DNA of 64,000 nucleotides from Nitrospina sp. (GCA_018673915.1 JABHBK010000008.1:1-64000), one strand, 5' to 3'; positions 1 to 9,411 are shown, numbered from the stretch's first letter. The notes: generated by a model not told the origin, from the sequence alone. Numbers and translations are program-made.

Positions 1-1
1 A

Positions 2-97
2 TTCTTAGAGAGCCTAAAACTGTATGTAAATAAAGCAGATAAGAGAAACCAGCCTGAAATCAATAACTTCCTAAAAACGTTAGTTTCACATTCCTAA
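2..97 (+). CDS. C-terminal fragment of an unidentified protein (possibly an integrase)
   Basis: An open frame enters from the left edge and ends at TAA 95-97, giving the last 31 residues of a lysine/asparagine-rich protein. The stop lies inside the tRNA 3' fragment at 91-135. Genes of integrating elements, often the integrase itself, commonly end against or inside the attachment site, so this could be an integrase tail. No catalytic Arg/His/Tyr motif is visible in what remains, so identity is a guess from position only. Confidence 0.3.
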   Translation, partial: FLESLKLYVNKADKRNQPEINNFLKTLVSHS

Positions 98-135
98 TCC
101 GTAGGTCAGGCGTTCGAATCGCCTCGGGGGCACCA
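91..135 (+). repeat. tRNA 3'-half remnant, likely tRNA-Arg(CCU): attachment-site scar
   Basis: The sequence folds as the 3' half of a tRNA: a 7-nt anticodon loop reading TTCCTAA (anticodon CCU), the 3' anticodon-stem strand 98-102, a 5-nt variable loop, a perfect 5-bp T-stem AGGCG/CGCCT around loop TTCGAAT (113-119), the 3' acceptor strand CGGGGGC (125-131), discriminator A and encoded CCA (133-135). The matching 5' strands (acceptor, D-arm, anticodon stem) are absent upstream. A 3' tRNA fragment without its 5' half is the usual product of integration at a tRNA gene; because the tRNA terminator follows on the right, the element should lie to the left, outside this window. Confidence 0.7.
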
Positions 136-146
136 TTAAATTAGGC

Positions 147-174
147 GCTAGCCCGTTGGCGGGCTAGTTTTTTT
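147..174 (+). terminator. Rho-independent terminator after the tRNA remnant
   Basis: A perfect 8-bp stem CTAGCCCG/CGGGCTAG with loop TTGG is followed by seven T residues (168-174). It is probably the native terminator of the tRNA whose 3' end was copied here. Confidence 0.85.
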
Positions 175-239
175 CTATCTACCATGTAAAATTCTGGGAG
201 AGATGATCGTTTCCATTATAGATTGGGATGTGACGGGTC

Positions 240-1505
240 ATGATGAAGAGATTAGAACAAAATTTGGCTTCAGGCGGTAATATCGGACTATTGGTATTTC
301 TTTTATGGGGGAGCCTGGTTTTAGTTGGATTGTTTTTATCCGTACATTCGCGAGATATTATCGAACCCCAGCAGGAACTTCAGGGGCGTTGGTCTAATGT
401 AATTCATCTTTGGGAGAATGAAGGCTATTTTGCTCAGGGTGGATTATGGTTCAGCAAATCTCTTATTGAAGATCCTGCACAAACTATGATCTCCCCATAC
501 ACTATGGGGTTTCTACAAGGGGCACACCTTTTAGAGCGGTTTAAAATTTGGCTGGATGGATCTTTTAGCCTTAGTCTTTTAGCTATTCATAACCAATTAA
601 TCCCTATGTTTTCCTCGGCCTTATTAGGGTTTCTTGCTATGCGCTTAACTCTGCCCCTGGGCATTCGACCCGTTCATGCCTACGTTCTGGGATTAAGTTC
701 GCAGACCATGTACCAGACTTTTCCAAGTAACTTATGGTTTTTTTGGGAGATTTACCCCACCACTATGTTTATATTTTTTATGGCCTTGTTTCTGGTCTGC
801 GAGGTTTCAAAAGATGAACTGAAATCTGAAAATAAATCTTTTCCGCTCATGCGCAGTTTTTCAATTTTTTGTATGGTATTTGTTGAGTGGGTTGGAGCCT
901 TAGGTTTTTTGTCAGCATACTGTCTTGTTAGTAGATTGCCTTCTCTAGGGAATAAAATAATAAAAATGGAGATGGCAAAAATTGCCTTACCAGTTTTTCT
1001 GGCATTTATTGTGATGGCTGGACAATTGCTTTGGGTTAAAGTCAGCTACCCGGATGCTCAATTGATAGGAGAAGGAGTTGGGTCTCAGATAGGATTGGAT
1101 AAGTCTTTTTTACAGGATAAAGAATTAACTAGAGTGTTGAAAAAGAGGTATGACTCTCTGTTGCCGGATTGGAATGTTCTGTTTGCCACAGGTTTCCTGG
1201 CGACATTTGTTGTCATGGCTATGATTTGGAGGGAAAAGAAAAATTTTTCTCACTTTATTATATTGGCAACGGGAATAGGGTTCTATTCGTTGTTTTTACT
1301 TTTTAATCCTAAGTCTTTTATTTTGCCTGAAGCTTATGGAGTATATCTGGCGTTCACTTTAATTTTGGCTCTATTTGCTCTATTGCCAGGGTGGCTGGAA
1401 ACTTTCAATAACAACTCCGGAATTTTTGTGCTTACATTTTTTGTTCTGTCATTTTGTTGGTCTTGCATTCAACTTCGAAATTATTCCCTCTATTATCCCC
1501 TGTGA
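240..1505 (+). CDS. Multi-pass membrane protein, paralogue of the 1933-3225 gene
   Basis: This 421-residue protein is dominated by hydrophobic segments: one N-terminal helix at about 18-37, then a loop, then about eight further helices. It is clearly homologous to the convergent gene at 1933-3225. Both share the N-terminal helix, a GYF-x2-GGL-x-FSK motif in the first extracytoplasmic loop, an AIHNQ motif, a GFLAMRLTL-like helix and an ALFALLP-W-LE segment near the end. The architecture (large first periplasmic loop, many helices) resembles GT-C glycosyltransferases, but no catalytic acidic motif is certain. Two consecutive ATG codons (240 and 243) could start it, without a clear ribosome-binding site. 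Its place beside the radical SAM/glycosyltransferase island suggests a role in assembling the product, which is inference. Confidence 0.8.
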   Translation: MMKRLEQNLASGGNIGLLVFLLWGSLVLVGLFLSVHSRDIIEPQQELQGRWSNVIHLWENEGYFAQGGLWFSKSLIEDPAQTMISPYTMGFLQGAHLLERFKIWLDGSFSLSLLAIHNQLIPMFSSALLGFLAMRLTLPLGIRPVHAYVLGLSSQTMYQTFPSNLWFFWEIYPTTMFIFFMALFLVCEVSKDELKSENKSFPLMRSFSIFCMVFVEWVGALGFLSAYCLVSRLPSLGNKIIKMEMAKIALPVFLAFIVMAGQLLWVKVSYPDAQLIGEGVGSQIGLDKSFLQDKELTRVLKKRYDSLLPDWNVLFATGFLATFVVMAMIWREKKNFSHFIILATGIGFYSLFLLFNPKSFILPEAYGVYLAFTLILALFALLPGWLETFNNNSGIFVLTFFVLSFCWSCIQLRNYSLYYPL

Positions 1506-1522
1506 AACTTTAAATTTCTCAT

Positions 1523-1855
1523 CTATTGGGATTCTTCATCTTCTAGCTCAGATATGAATTTTCTGTCTTTTTTTGCAGAATCCCACGCTGAAATTATTTC
1601 TTTGAGTAATGGTTGGTATTTTTGCCCAGCGCGTCGGATTTTTAATTTATAGGTTTCCACGTCTTCTGGAGAAATGCTCTCTATTTTATTAATAACTCTA
1701 GCTGAAAGGCTGGCGAAAATATTCCCCGATAAAATTATTGCTATGCTTCCAAAACCTAAAAATAAAAATAATACAATTGTAACTTTAGCTGTGAATAATG
1801 CGAGATGAGAGGTGAGACTTTTCTTTGTAGTTGGGCTGTTTGAATCAGTTTCCAT
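1523..1855 (-). CDS. Small single-span membrane protein of unknown function
   Basis: A 110-residue protein with a polar N-terminus, one strong transmembrane helix at about 22-48 and a charged, probably helical C-terminal half rich in Lys and Glu. The start ATG is preceded by GGAGG with good spacing, so the gene is probably real. It sits between the two convergent paralogous membrane proteins, on the same strand as the 1933-3225 gene and 77 bp downstream of it, so the two may be co-transcribed. I do not recognise a family. Confidence 0.7.
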   Translation of the reverse strand: METDSNSPTTKKSLTSHLALFTAKVTIVLFLFLGFGSIAIILSGNIFASLSARVINKIESISPEDVETYKLKIRRAGQKYQPLLKEIISAWDSAKKDRKFISELEDEESQ

Positions 1856-1932
1856 GATCAGTCCTCCATAATTCTTAGAAAAAACTATTTAAAATTGGCT
1901 GTGCTAGTTTTCACCTTGATTCAACTTGGTAG

Positions 1933-3225
1933 TTAAATAACCAGCCAGGGTGGAATATGAAGCCAGTAAGAAAGAAGCTGGAGTCCTGACATGGCAAAGG
2001 CAGCAAGGCTGGCAAATAATATAAAAATTCCCGAAAAATGGTTGTATTTTTCCAGCCAAGCCGGAAGTAAAGCAAACAGAGCCAATATCATTGCCCAGGC
2101 TATCTGTTGGTCGAAATTGTATGGATGAATCACAACAGCTTCGGAAAGAAAAAAAGTGAGTGGGATATACATTCCTAGCCCTGCAAGCAGGATCGTTTGT
2201 TGGATTTGATACTTCTTGTTTAATTGTGCAAATACAATTGCTACGATTAATGCCAAAGAACCCAGATAAAAAAGAGTGCGCCAGCTGGGAAGGTGTAATA
2301 ACCACCTATCATGTAGTAAATCCATGTGGTTGAGGTAGTAAATAGTTTCCCCATCAAACCCGGTCCTGCTTAGAACTTGTCCGACACTTTTTTCAAAGAC
2401 CATTTCGGGGAAATTGAATTTAACCAAAAGGATTTGGCAGGTATAAAACCCATAGGCAATCAGTATAGGTATGACATATACCCGGAATACGATTGAAAAA
2501 TTAAATCCTTTTGGAGCAGTCAATATTCTGATCATGATGTAGGACAGGATAAAAAACCAACTTGTTATGACATCTGTGTAAAAAAGGAGAAAAATAACGA
2601 GACCACGAAAAAATTGAAGTTTGGGACTATCCCCTTTTGTATAAACCCTTTCTTCTAGTAAAAGAAAAAGTAACATGAAAGCAGTAGCTGTATTTGGAGA
2701 GGATATATCCCATATAACACCCAAATTTATGGGGAAAGTTTGAAAGACTGTTTGAGTTCCAATGCCCAACAACAAAGATTGCCAGGGGGGAACGCCTAGG
2801 CTCAGTGTCAGTCGCATTGCTAAAAGGCCTAATATAAGCGATGCGATCATGGTGAAAAATTGGTTATGAATTGCGGTCAAGCGGGAACTGGGCTCTCCGG
2901 TTAACCAGACGTGAATACGTTGAAGTAGATGGTTCACTTGAACAAAGGTCATGGTTGAATTCCCCGAGGCCTCCGGTGCAGGGTCAGCATCTCCTGGTTT
3001 TGAAAAAAATAGTCCTCCATGCTTAAAATAACCATGTTGAATCCAAACCATAATGGCATTTTCCCATCGTGGATTTATTCTGTTTTTGAATTCATAGTCT
3101 GTCCGGTTGTGAACGGTTTGGAATAAAACCCCTAATAATAAAAGCCCAACCAAGGTGAATACCATTAAGGCTCCTATCCCTCCTTCTGAAATGCTTTGTT
3201 TCCAGTTGAGTACGATGGATCTCAT
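1933..3225 (-). CDS. Multi-pass membrane protein, paralogue of the 240-1505 gene
   Basis: A 430-residue integral membrane protein with a first helix at about 18-37, a roughly 80-residue extracytoplasmic loop carrying the GYF-x2-GGL-x-FSK motif, then 8-10 further helices. It aligns along its length with the plus-strand gene at 240-1505 (shared AIHNQ, LGLLAMRLTLSLG and ALFALLPAWLE segments), so the pair arose by duplication and now converges. A GT-C-like glycosyltransferase or flippase role is possible from topology; no catalytic residues can be assigned. A 9-bp inverted repeat lies about 30 bp upstream of the start (3257-3282). Confidence 0.8.
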   Translation of the reverse strand: MRSIVLNWKQSISEGGIGALMVFTLVGLLLLGVLFQTVHNRTDYEFKNRINPRWENAIMVWIQHGYFKHGGLFFSKPGDADPAPEASGNSTMTFVQVNHLLQRIHVWLTGEPSSRLTAIHNQFFTMIASLILGLLAMRLTLSLGVPPWQSLLLGIGTQTVFQTFPINLGVIWDISSPNTATAFMLLFLLLEERVYTKGDSPKLQFFRGLVIFLLFYTDVITSWFFILSYIMIRILTAPKGFNFSIVFRVYVIPILIAYGFYTCQILLVKFNFPEMVFEKSVGQVLSRTGFDGETIYYLNHMDLLHDRWLLHLPSWRTLFYLGSLALIVAIVFAQLNKKYQIQQTILLAGLGMYIPLTFFLSEAVVIHPYNFDQQIAWAMILALFALLPAWLEKYNHFSGIFILFASLAAFAMSGLQLLSYWLHIPPWLVI

Positions 3226-4071
3226 GGGGATCTCTCAGGTAGAAAAGACATGAAACTCAAATAAGTTGGAACCCTTATTTGATAAGGAGGCCTACACAGC
3301 TTGCTGAGAATAATAGTTCCTGGCAGTAAATCTGTCAACAGGGGTGGGTAGTCAGGGTATGGGGGCTACCATGCTTTTCGGGGTAATGAAGTCAGACTAC
3401 AACTGTTTTCCATGAAGAATCAAACAATGGATTCTTATCACTCTTCGAGAAAAGTGGATCAAGGTCAAAATAAAGATTATCAGACATGCCCGGAATATTA
3501 CGTTTCAATTGCTCAGGTTTGCCGTTCTAAGAAACCTTATGAATCTATATTTCTGATTTGGCATCCTTTATATAGTAGGCCGTGCTCGGAATTTATCTCG
3601 TATGGTTTTTGGGAAAAGCCGGATTTTTTATAAAGTTATGTGCCTGATGTTCTTTTGCGAAAATACCTTTTGGTGGATTACTGATTGCTTTGGCCTTTAA
3701 TTATTTGATTTTTGCCCGATACTAAGTATGCTAGCATTGTTTGTGCAGTTTATCGTTTAAAGTATTTTAATTTCAAAGAGATAAAGGCTTTATTGCGAAA
3801 CAAGTTTCTGAGTGTTTGAGCTCTGATGTTCTTAGCTAGTTCCAGATTTTGACGAACCCGGGTCATGGTGAAGGTCTAGAGGTTTGAATGTGAGGTTTTG
3901 AAAGAAATTACTTAACTCTCCTAGTACAAGTTATGGATTTTTTTAAAGTACTGCCGTAACGGTATTGTATAGCGCTACGTTTATCAAAGCATGCCTTTAA
4001 GAGTTTATTAAAAGATTTTACTAAAAATTAGAAGCTCCATTGCTTCTATTGCCACAATAGAGGTTTTTCTC
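3226..4071. other. 846-bp intergenic stretch
   Basis: AT-rich sequence between divergent genes. I see a 9-bp inverted repeat at 3257-3282 and no convincing coding region; the one open frame (3412-3633) lacks a ribosome-binding site and has no recognisable domain. The right end must hold the promoter of the radical SAM island, but I find no clear pair of -35/-10 boxes. Confidence 0.5.
3257..3282 (-). promoter_or_regulatory. Inverted repeat upstream of the minus-strand membrane protein gene
   Basis: TCAAATAAG and CTTATTTGA form a perfect 9-bp dyad around an 8-nt spacer, ending about 30 bp before the start codon at 3225. It could be an operator or a 5'-UTR hairpin; no regulator is suggested by the sequence. 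Confidence 0.35.
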
Positions 4072-5691
4072 GTGTTACTTATCAATCCCAGTAAGTATAA
4101 ATTTGGTGGCTCTTTCAGCCATTATGTTCCTCTTCCTCTTCCGATGACAATTGGAACTTTGTCGGCCTATATGGACGCTAATGGGTATCCCAGTAAGGTT
4201 TATGATGAGGAATTAGAGTTAATTGATGCTCAAAACATAGAGCGAATTATTGAAGGACTTCCCAAGCCTTATATATTTGGGATTTCCATATTAACGTCTC
4301 AGGCGGCAAGAGCCTATAACCTGGCTAAATTTTTAAAAACGACCTATCCAGATTGCATTGTCATTGTTGGCGGTTTCCATGCCACGGCATTGCCTGAGGA
4401 GTCCCTAAATACAGGAGCTATTGATTTTGTTGTCAGGGGAGAAGGAGAGCGTGTCCTTTTAGAGCTTTATGAAGCTATTCGTGGTGATAGAAAAGACTTC
4501 TCCGAGATTAAGGGAATCTGCTTTAAGGATGGAGACCAAGTGATCTCCACGCCGGATGCTGCTCTCATTGCCGACTTAAATACTTTACCCCTTTTCCCGT
4601 ATTATAAGTATGTGGAGTTGCTAAAAAACTGTCCCTCTGATGTTAAATATGATTGGGGATTTACTATCACGTCTAGAGGTTGCCCGTACGAGTGCAATTT
4701 TTGTGCACAGAGAATGATGACAGGGATAACTTACCGTTACCAAAGCGTTGAAAATGTACTTAAAAATCTTAACGTTTTGGTCAATGAGTTGGGGGCGACT
4801 AATATTTATTTAATGGATGATAATTTTCTTACTCAAAAAACCAGAGTAAAAGAACTTTGCGACGGAATTTATGAATCTGGTTTATGGGAAAAATGTGAAT
4901 TTAGTTTGCAGACAAGGGCAGACGATTTTAATGAAAAACTCATGCCTTATTTGCAAAAAGCCAGGTTCACCACAGTTGGGTTTGGTCTTGAGGTAGGGAC
5001 GGATAGGCTGATGGAGACCTTAAAGAAGGATATTAAGGTTGAGACATATTTCAAGTCCGCTGAACTGGCAAACAGGTACGGCCTGGGGGTCGCGCTTTAT
5101 TTGATGTTCGGCGTGCCTGGGGAAACCTCTGAGGATAGAGAGCAAGCCTATCAAATCGTTAAAAAAATCAAACCAGTTATGGCTAAAGTGGCAAACTTGA
5201 TACCATTTCCTGGTACCCCTTTGTACGACGATAGCCTGAAAAATAGTCCTCGGCTAAATATTGTGGGAACTTGGGAAAGTTTTGATCACCCACTCAGGAC
5301 CCTGGGTTTTCCTCTAAAAAAACCTGCCCCTCTGCCCTACGTTCCTGAGGATGCGTCAGAATGGGAAATCACCCGCGATATAATTAAATATAATTTTCTC
5401 AATATACTGCAGCTCAACAAGATAGTTGGTGTGGTTTCCTCCAAGAGCAAACATTGGTGGGCGAGAATGAAGCCGCGTTGGTATCTATACCCTATGGAGT
5501 ATTATCACCTTATAAAAATAGGACTAATTCTTGTTTCAAACTTGTCTTTTGCATTGTTGCCTTTGTGGTTAACTGAGCCAATAATGGAATTTCTATATCC
5601 TGAGTTGCAAAAGCGGGTTCCTGAAAAAAAGCGGTCTGTCTACATTGCTCCAGAGTGGTCAAAGGAATCCCAGAGAAAAGTAAGGGCATGA
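4072..5691 (+). CDS. B12-binding domain radical SAM enzyme (island enzyme 1)
   Basis: This 539-residue protein starts at GTG, with AGAGG 8 nt upstream. Residues 1-140 form a Rossmann-like cobalamin-binding domain (GG-F-HAT at 100-105, then the usual VRGEGE segment at 121-126). The radical SAM core follows, with SRGCPYECNFC placing the [4Fe-4S] cysteines at 204, 208 and 211. A later LMFGVPGET motif (about 342-350) is typical of the BchE/HpnJ-like branch. The C-terminal 100 residues include a hydrophobic segment (about 480-505), suggesting membrane association and a lipid-like substrate. Members of this branch perform radical C-methylation or cyclisation; the substrate here is unknown. It is the first enzyme of the plus-strand island. 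Confidence 0.9.
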   Translation: MLLINPSKYKFGGSFSHYVPLPLPMTIGTLSAYMDANGYPSKVYDEELELIDAQNIERIIEGLPKPYIFGISILTSQAARAYNLAKFLKTTYPDCIVIVGGFHATALPEESLNTGAIDFVVRGEGERVLLELYEAIRGDRKDFSEIKGICFKDGDQVISTPDAALIADLNTLPLFPYYKYVELLKNCPSDVKYDWGFTITSRGCPYECNFCAQRMMTGITYRYQSVENVLKNLNVLVNELGATNIYLMDDNFLTQKTRVKELCDGIYESGLWEKCEFSLQTRADDFNEKLMPYLQKARFTTVGFGLEVGTDRLMETLKKDIKVETYFKSAELANRYGLGVALYLMFGVPGETSEDREQAYQIVKKIKPVMAKVANLIPFPGTPLYDDSLKNSPRLNIVGTWESFDHPLRTLGFPLKKPAPLPYVPEDASEWEITRDIIKYNFLNILQLNKIVGVVSSKSKHWWARMKPRWYLYPMEYYHLIKIGLILVSNLSFALLPLWLTEPIMEFLYPELQKRVPEKKRSVYIAPEWSKESQRKVRA

Positions 5692-6226
5692 CTTCGGGTG
5701 GTAAGGCTATAATATTCTTAGACGAGCTTGCGTTCTTTGTGTTTCACCCAATCCTATTATTTGGGTAGACCATTTTTATTTCACCATAAACGACTTTTAA
5801 AATTTACTCTCCCAATGACTGCTCGGCTCGCTTAGGACCCAAGTCTCTTTTATAGATCTGAAAAATACTTTGTGCGGCCTTCCTGAGCAGGTGAGAAATG
5901 ATTGTTTTGAAATCTCAATATGGATGAATTTTTGCATTGTCAAACGTTGCCTCTTTTTACCTTTGTCTAAATCTCTTTAGAAAACCCAGCGTATTCTTTC
6001 TTTTGATTTTTTTGCTCATTTATAATATCTTTGCCATGGTATTGATTCCTCCTTGGTTTCCGCAGTAAGAAAATATTGAACCTGGGCTTGATCGCATTGA
6101 GATTTCAATCAACTTTAGGGCAGCTCAGTATTCTCTGGTTTTGCACTATTACTTAGGCTACAACATAGGGTTGGTAGCCGGGATTTCCAGTCAAGATATG
6201 AACCTTTCAAACTATCGAGTTGTCAA
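5692..6226. other. 535-bp intergenic stretch
   Basis: No open frame, RNA structure or clear repeat is visible. The stretch separates the first radical SAM gene from the glycosyltransferase gene; a gene may have been lost here, but no homologous remnant is readable. Confidence 0.5.
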
Positions 6227-7426
6227 ATGAAAGTAAAGTTCATGCGGGAAGTCGATATTTGTTTGGGAGGATTCTTAAATCAGTTCCTGAATTTATTTGC
6301 TGGCATTCTTTCTAGAACCTCCTCCTATACCCCCACCAATGAGAATGTAAAAAATATTCTAGTCATTAAGTTTTTTGGAATGGGAAGCATCATTTTAATG
6401 ACACCAATGTTTCGAAGCCTTCGATCGATGTATCCTAATGCAAGGATTTCGCTGTTAACCTTTCCCGAAAACCTTGGAATATGTGAGCAAATCGATACAA
6501 TTGATAAGGTTCTTACAATAGATCCATATAGTATGGCTACTTTTTTGAGGGATAATTTTAAATGTTTGATTGCAATTTGGAAAAACCGTCCCGAGATCAC
6601 TGTTGATGTCGAATTTTTTTCAAACTTTACTAGCCTGTTTGCATTATTGACATGTGCTTCTTCAAGAGTTGGTTTTCATTTGCGTCAGGTTGCTCGTGGA
6701 GGGCACTTGACGCATAAGGTATCTCTTAATACTCACCATCATGCTACCTATGTTTTTTATCATTTAGTTGCAGCTTTGGGTGCTAGATTTGAAGATGAAA
6801 ACTTGAATGAACTGACTTTAAAGTTGCCCCCCCAGAGTGAATTAAATTCGGCGTATAAAAAATTAGGGATTGATGAAAGTCATTCGGTTATTGTGATAAA
6901 CCCTAACACCAGTCACCTATCTTTTTTGCGTCGTTGGCCTGCGAATTATTTTGTTACCCTGGTGACTCAATTGGCAGAGAGGCACCCTGATTATGTTTAT
7001 GTCTTTGTAGGAGTTGAAAAAGAGAATCAGTATGTTCAAAATATTGTTGATAAAGTTGTGTGCGAATTTCCCACCAAGGCTATTAATGCTGCAGGCTTGT
7101 TGAGTATTAATGAATTCTGTGGATTGTTGAAGGAGGCGAAATTGTTGATCACCAACGATAGTCTTCCAGTTCATCTTGCCTCAGTTTTTAAGACAAATAT
7201 CGTGTCCTTTTTCGGCCCGGAAAGTCCTAGGTTTTATGGAACATTGAGTGAAAATTCATTGTGTTTCTTTGAAAATATACCATGTAGCCCCTGTCTTATT
7301 GTGTTTGATAATAAGGCTGAGATTGACTGTAAAGACAATATCTGTCTCAAACAAATCCTTCCAGATCGGGTCTTGAGCGAAATTGAAGAAAAATTTTTTA
7401 ATAACGAGTCTGCTTTAATTAGGTAA
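6227..7426 (+). CDS. Glycosyltransferase family 9 (heptosyltransferase-like)
   Basis: A 399-residue cytoplasmic GT-B enzyme. The N-terminal domain opens with NILVIKFFGMGSIILMTPM (about 44-62), the typical GT9 start in which a small residue run binds near the acceptor. The C-terminal domain carries NPNTS at about 225-229 and the ITNDSLPVHLAS motif at about 307-318, the sugar-nucleotide site of ADP-heptose:LPS heptosyltransferases. It should transfer a heptose or related sugar to a lipid or glycan. The ribosome-binding site is weak, and an in-frame ATG at 6242 is an alternative start. It ends 4 bp before the methyltransferase start, so the two are one transcription unit. Confidence 0.88.
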   Translation: MKVKFMREVDICLGGFLNQFLNLFAGILSRTSSYTPTNENVKNILVIKFFGMGSIILMTPMFRSLRSMYPNARISLLTFPENLGICEQIDTIDKVLTIDPYSMATFLRDNFKCLIAIWKNRPEITVDVEFFSNFTSLFALLTCASSRVGFHLRQVARGGHLTHKVSLNTHHHATYVFYHLVAALGARFEDENLNELTLKLPPQSELNSAYKKLGIDESHSVIVINPNTSHLSFLRRWPANYFVTLVTQLAERHPDYVYVFVGVEKENQYVQNIVDKVVCEFPTKAINAAGLLSINEFCGLLKEAKLLITNDSLPVHLASVFKTNIVSFFGPESPRFYGTLSENSLCFFENIPCSPCLIVFDNKAEIDCKDNICLKQILPDRVLSEIEEKFFNNESALIR

Positions 7427-7430
7427 ACCA

Positions 7431-8384
7431 TTGAATCAGGATGATAACTCCTTAGGACACCTTCCTTCCGATTGGTTTGAGGGTCTTGTTAGCCCTAGAA
7501 CCTCCGATAATCTTCATTTGTCGGGTAACTCTTTAGTTGCAGCAAATACCGATGAACGTTTTGAGGTTAACAATAGGGTTGCGAGGTTGCTGTCGCCTGA
7601 GTTGACTGATGAAACCCTTGTAAATGAATTAAATGCGATGGAGGGTTTGCCGGTTTATGGTGTTAGTTATTTTAATCAGGAATTTTTACATTTTATTTCT
7701 CAGGAGTTGCATGAATTAGATCAAAAATCGTGTGATAGCAATTTCAATATGATTGAAATTGGTGGGGGAGATGGCCAATTTGCGAGGCATTTCTTGAGGT
7801 TTGACCAGTCAAGGATATTTGTTGCAGATATTGCAGAGAAGTTTCTTAAGTTGGCACCTGATAAGGTTCGTAAGGTTTGTTGTGATGCTCGATATCCTTA
7901 TTTTGAGAAAAACAAATTGGACCTAGCAGTTTTTTGGGTAAGTTTTCATCATTTGACTGAGTCCGATCAAAAAAAGGCAGTGGCGGTGGCAGTGAATTCT
8001 TTAAAGCCAAACGGAATATTGGCATTTTTTGAGCCTAACTCCTTTTTCTTGCCTCGACACATCATTTTAAATACGTTCTTGAGAAAGCATGTATATTTTG
8101 ACGATGAAGAAAAGCCTGTTAATTATATGGGAGTCAGAAATAGTTTGGAAGGCCTTGGAATGAAAGAAGTTTATACTCGCTTTATTCAGCCTCCGTACAG
8201 CTGGAAATTTATTGAGAAGCTTAAGTTTGGAGGATTTTATTATTTTGCTGTAAAATTTCTTTATTTTTTAGATCGGTTTTTCTTGCTTCCCATAGCTAAT
8301 TTGGTTTTTGGTAAATCTGAAAAGAGGTTAGAGAAAATCCGCAGGTACTCGGCCTCTTATTTTTTTTCTGTTTTCAGAAAATAG
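7431..8384 (+). CDS. Methyltransferase with Trm112-like N-terminal domain
   Basis: A 317-residue class I SAM-dependent methyltransferase. Residues 15-60 look like a cysteine-free Trm112/UPF0434-type module (the VSPRTSDNLHLSG and NRVARLLSPE segments), which supports the TTG start at 7431 (AGG 7 nt upstream) over the first ATG some 70 codons later. The SAM-binding motif MIEIGGGDGQFAR lies at about 108-120 and a post-II motif LKPNGILAFFEPN at about 193-205. The C-terminus has two hydrophobic stretches (about 262-290), suggesting contact with the membrane. It is tightly coupled to the GT9 gene, so a glycan or glycolipid substrate is likely. Confidence 0.85.
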   Translation: MNQDDNSLGHLPSDWFEGLVSPRTSDNLHLSGNSLVAANTDERFEVNNRVARLLSPELTDETLVNELNAMEGLPVYGVSYFNQEFLHFISQELHELDQKSCDSNFNMIEIGGGDGQFARHFLRFDQSRIFVADIAEKFLKLAPDKVRKVCCDARYPYFEKNKLDLAVFWVSFHHLTESDQKKAVAVAVNSLKPNGILAFFEPNSFFLPRHIILNTFLRKHVYFDDEEKPVNYMGVRNSLEGLGMKEVYTRFIQPPYSWKFIEKLKFGGFYYFAVKFLYFLDRFFLLPIANLVFGKSEKRLEKIRRYSASYFFSVFRK

Positions 8385-8416
8385 AAACCTGAACCTTCCT
8401 GACCAATCTTCTTTAT

Positions 8417-9292
8417 ATGAATGACAAAAATATTGCTTGCCCTTTGTGCGGTGCAACAGTAAATCTTTATAAAAGAACTTTGAATTACGGATTGCGTCTT
8501 CTCATTTGCCCTCAATGCGACCTTCATTTTATATCTCCATTTCCTCCCATAGCTCAAGAGTTTTACGATCAAAATTATTACCGTTCATGGGGAATGATAA
8601 ATGATGTTTTGCCGGAGCATGTAAAACTCCTTAAAGAAAAAAATATGCGGAAGCATGTTAAGCATATCGCGAAATTTATTTCGAAAGGGGATGTGCTTGA
8701 GGTGGGTTGTGCGCTGGGCTCTTTCCTTAAGGTTGCTCATGAGGAAGGTTTTGATGTGACCGGAGTAGATCTATCAGTTCAGGCTTGTGAAATTGCTAAA
8801 AAAGAGAACCCAGCCGCAAAGGTCTTTCAGGGCACACTTGAGACTGTAAGGTTTGAGCCAGAAAGTTTTGATGTGATATTTATGTCGGACTTGATTGAGC
8901 ATATTCCTGAACCTTTCCTGTTCTGGGAAGAAATATGTAAACTATTGAAAAATAATGGTATAATTTGCATGATCACTCCTGATCCCGGACATTGGTCCTG
9001 TATGTTAATGGGTAGTTCCTGGGTTCATTTTAAGGAGGAACACTTGGTGTTTTTTCCCAAAAATACTGTGAACTGGGTCTGTCAGAACTTTGGACTAAAT
9101 TTCATCGAGTTTTCACATGTTGTAAAGTATACTGATATAGCCTATTTTTCGGCGCAAACTAAACAGTTTGGGCCGAAATCATTAGCTTTTGGGCTTTCAA
9201 TGCTTTCCCGCATACTTCCTCAAAAAATGGAAGAATTTCTGTTTCCATTACCATTGGGGGAGGCTAGGTATATTTTGCGAAAGTTGGTTTAA
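8417..9292 (+). CDS. Methyltransferase with N-terminal zinc-ribbon
   Basis: A 291-residue class I methyltransferase (Methyltransf_23 type). It begins with a CPLCG...CPQCDL zinc-ribbon (residues 6-33), a pattern seen in sugar or lipid C-/O-methyltransferases of surface-polymer loci. The SAM motif VLEVGCALGSFLKVA is at about 92-106, the acidic motif II GVDLS at about 116-120, and DVIFMSDLIEHIPEP at about 152-166. No strong Shine-Dalgarno sequence precedes the ATG. It follows the previous methyltransferase by 32 bp on the same strand. Confidence 0.87.
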   Translation: MNDKNIACPLCGATVNLYKRTLNYGLRLLICPQCDLHFISPFPPIAQEFYDQNYYRSWGMINDVLPEHVKLLKEKNMRKHVKHIAKFISKGDVLEVGCALGSFLKVAHEEGFDVTGVDLSVQACEIAKKENPAAKVFQGTLETVRFEPESFDVIFMSDLIEHIPEPFLFWEEICKLLKNNGIICMITPDPGHWSCMLMGSSWVHFKEEHLVFFPKNTVNWVCQNFGLNFIEFSHVVKYTDIAYFSAQTKQFGPKSLAFGLSMLSRILPQKMEEFLFPLPLGEARYILRKLV

Positions 9293-9411
9293 GGTAAAGA
9301 AATTTGAAAGTAAGACGCTATTTAATTATAAGGGTTTAACAAAAGTAGCACCTTGTCAAACTACATTTGAATCTGCATATAGAGCGGCCAACCATAAGGT
9401 ATCCTAAAAGC

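Noticed and set aside
3412-3633. 73-codon open frame in the 3.2-4.1 kb gap
   Set aside because: No ribosome-binding site, no recognisable domain, and composition like the surrounding non-coding DNA.
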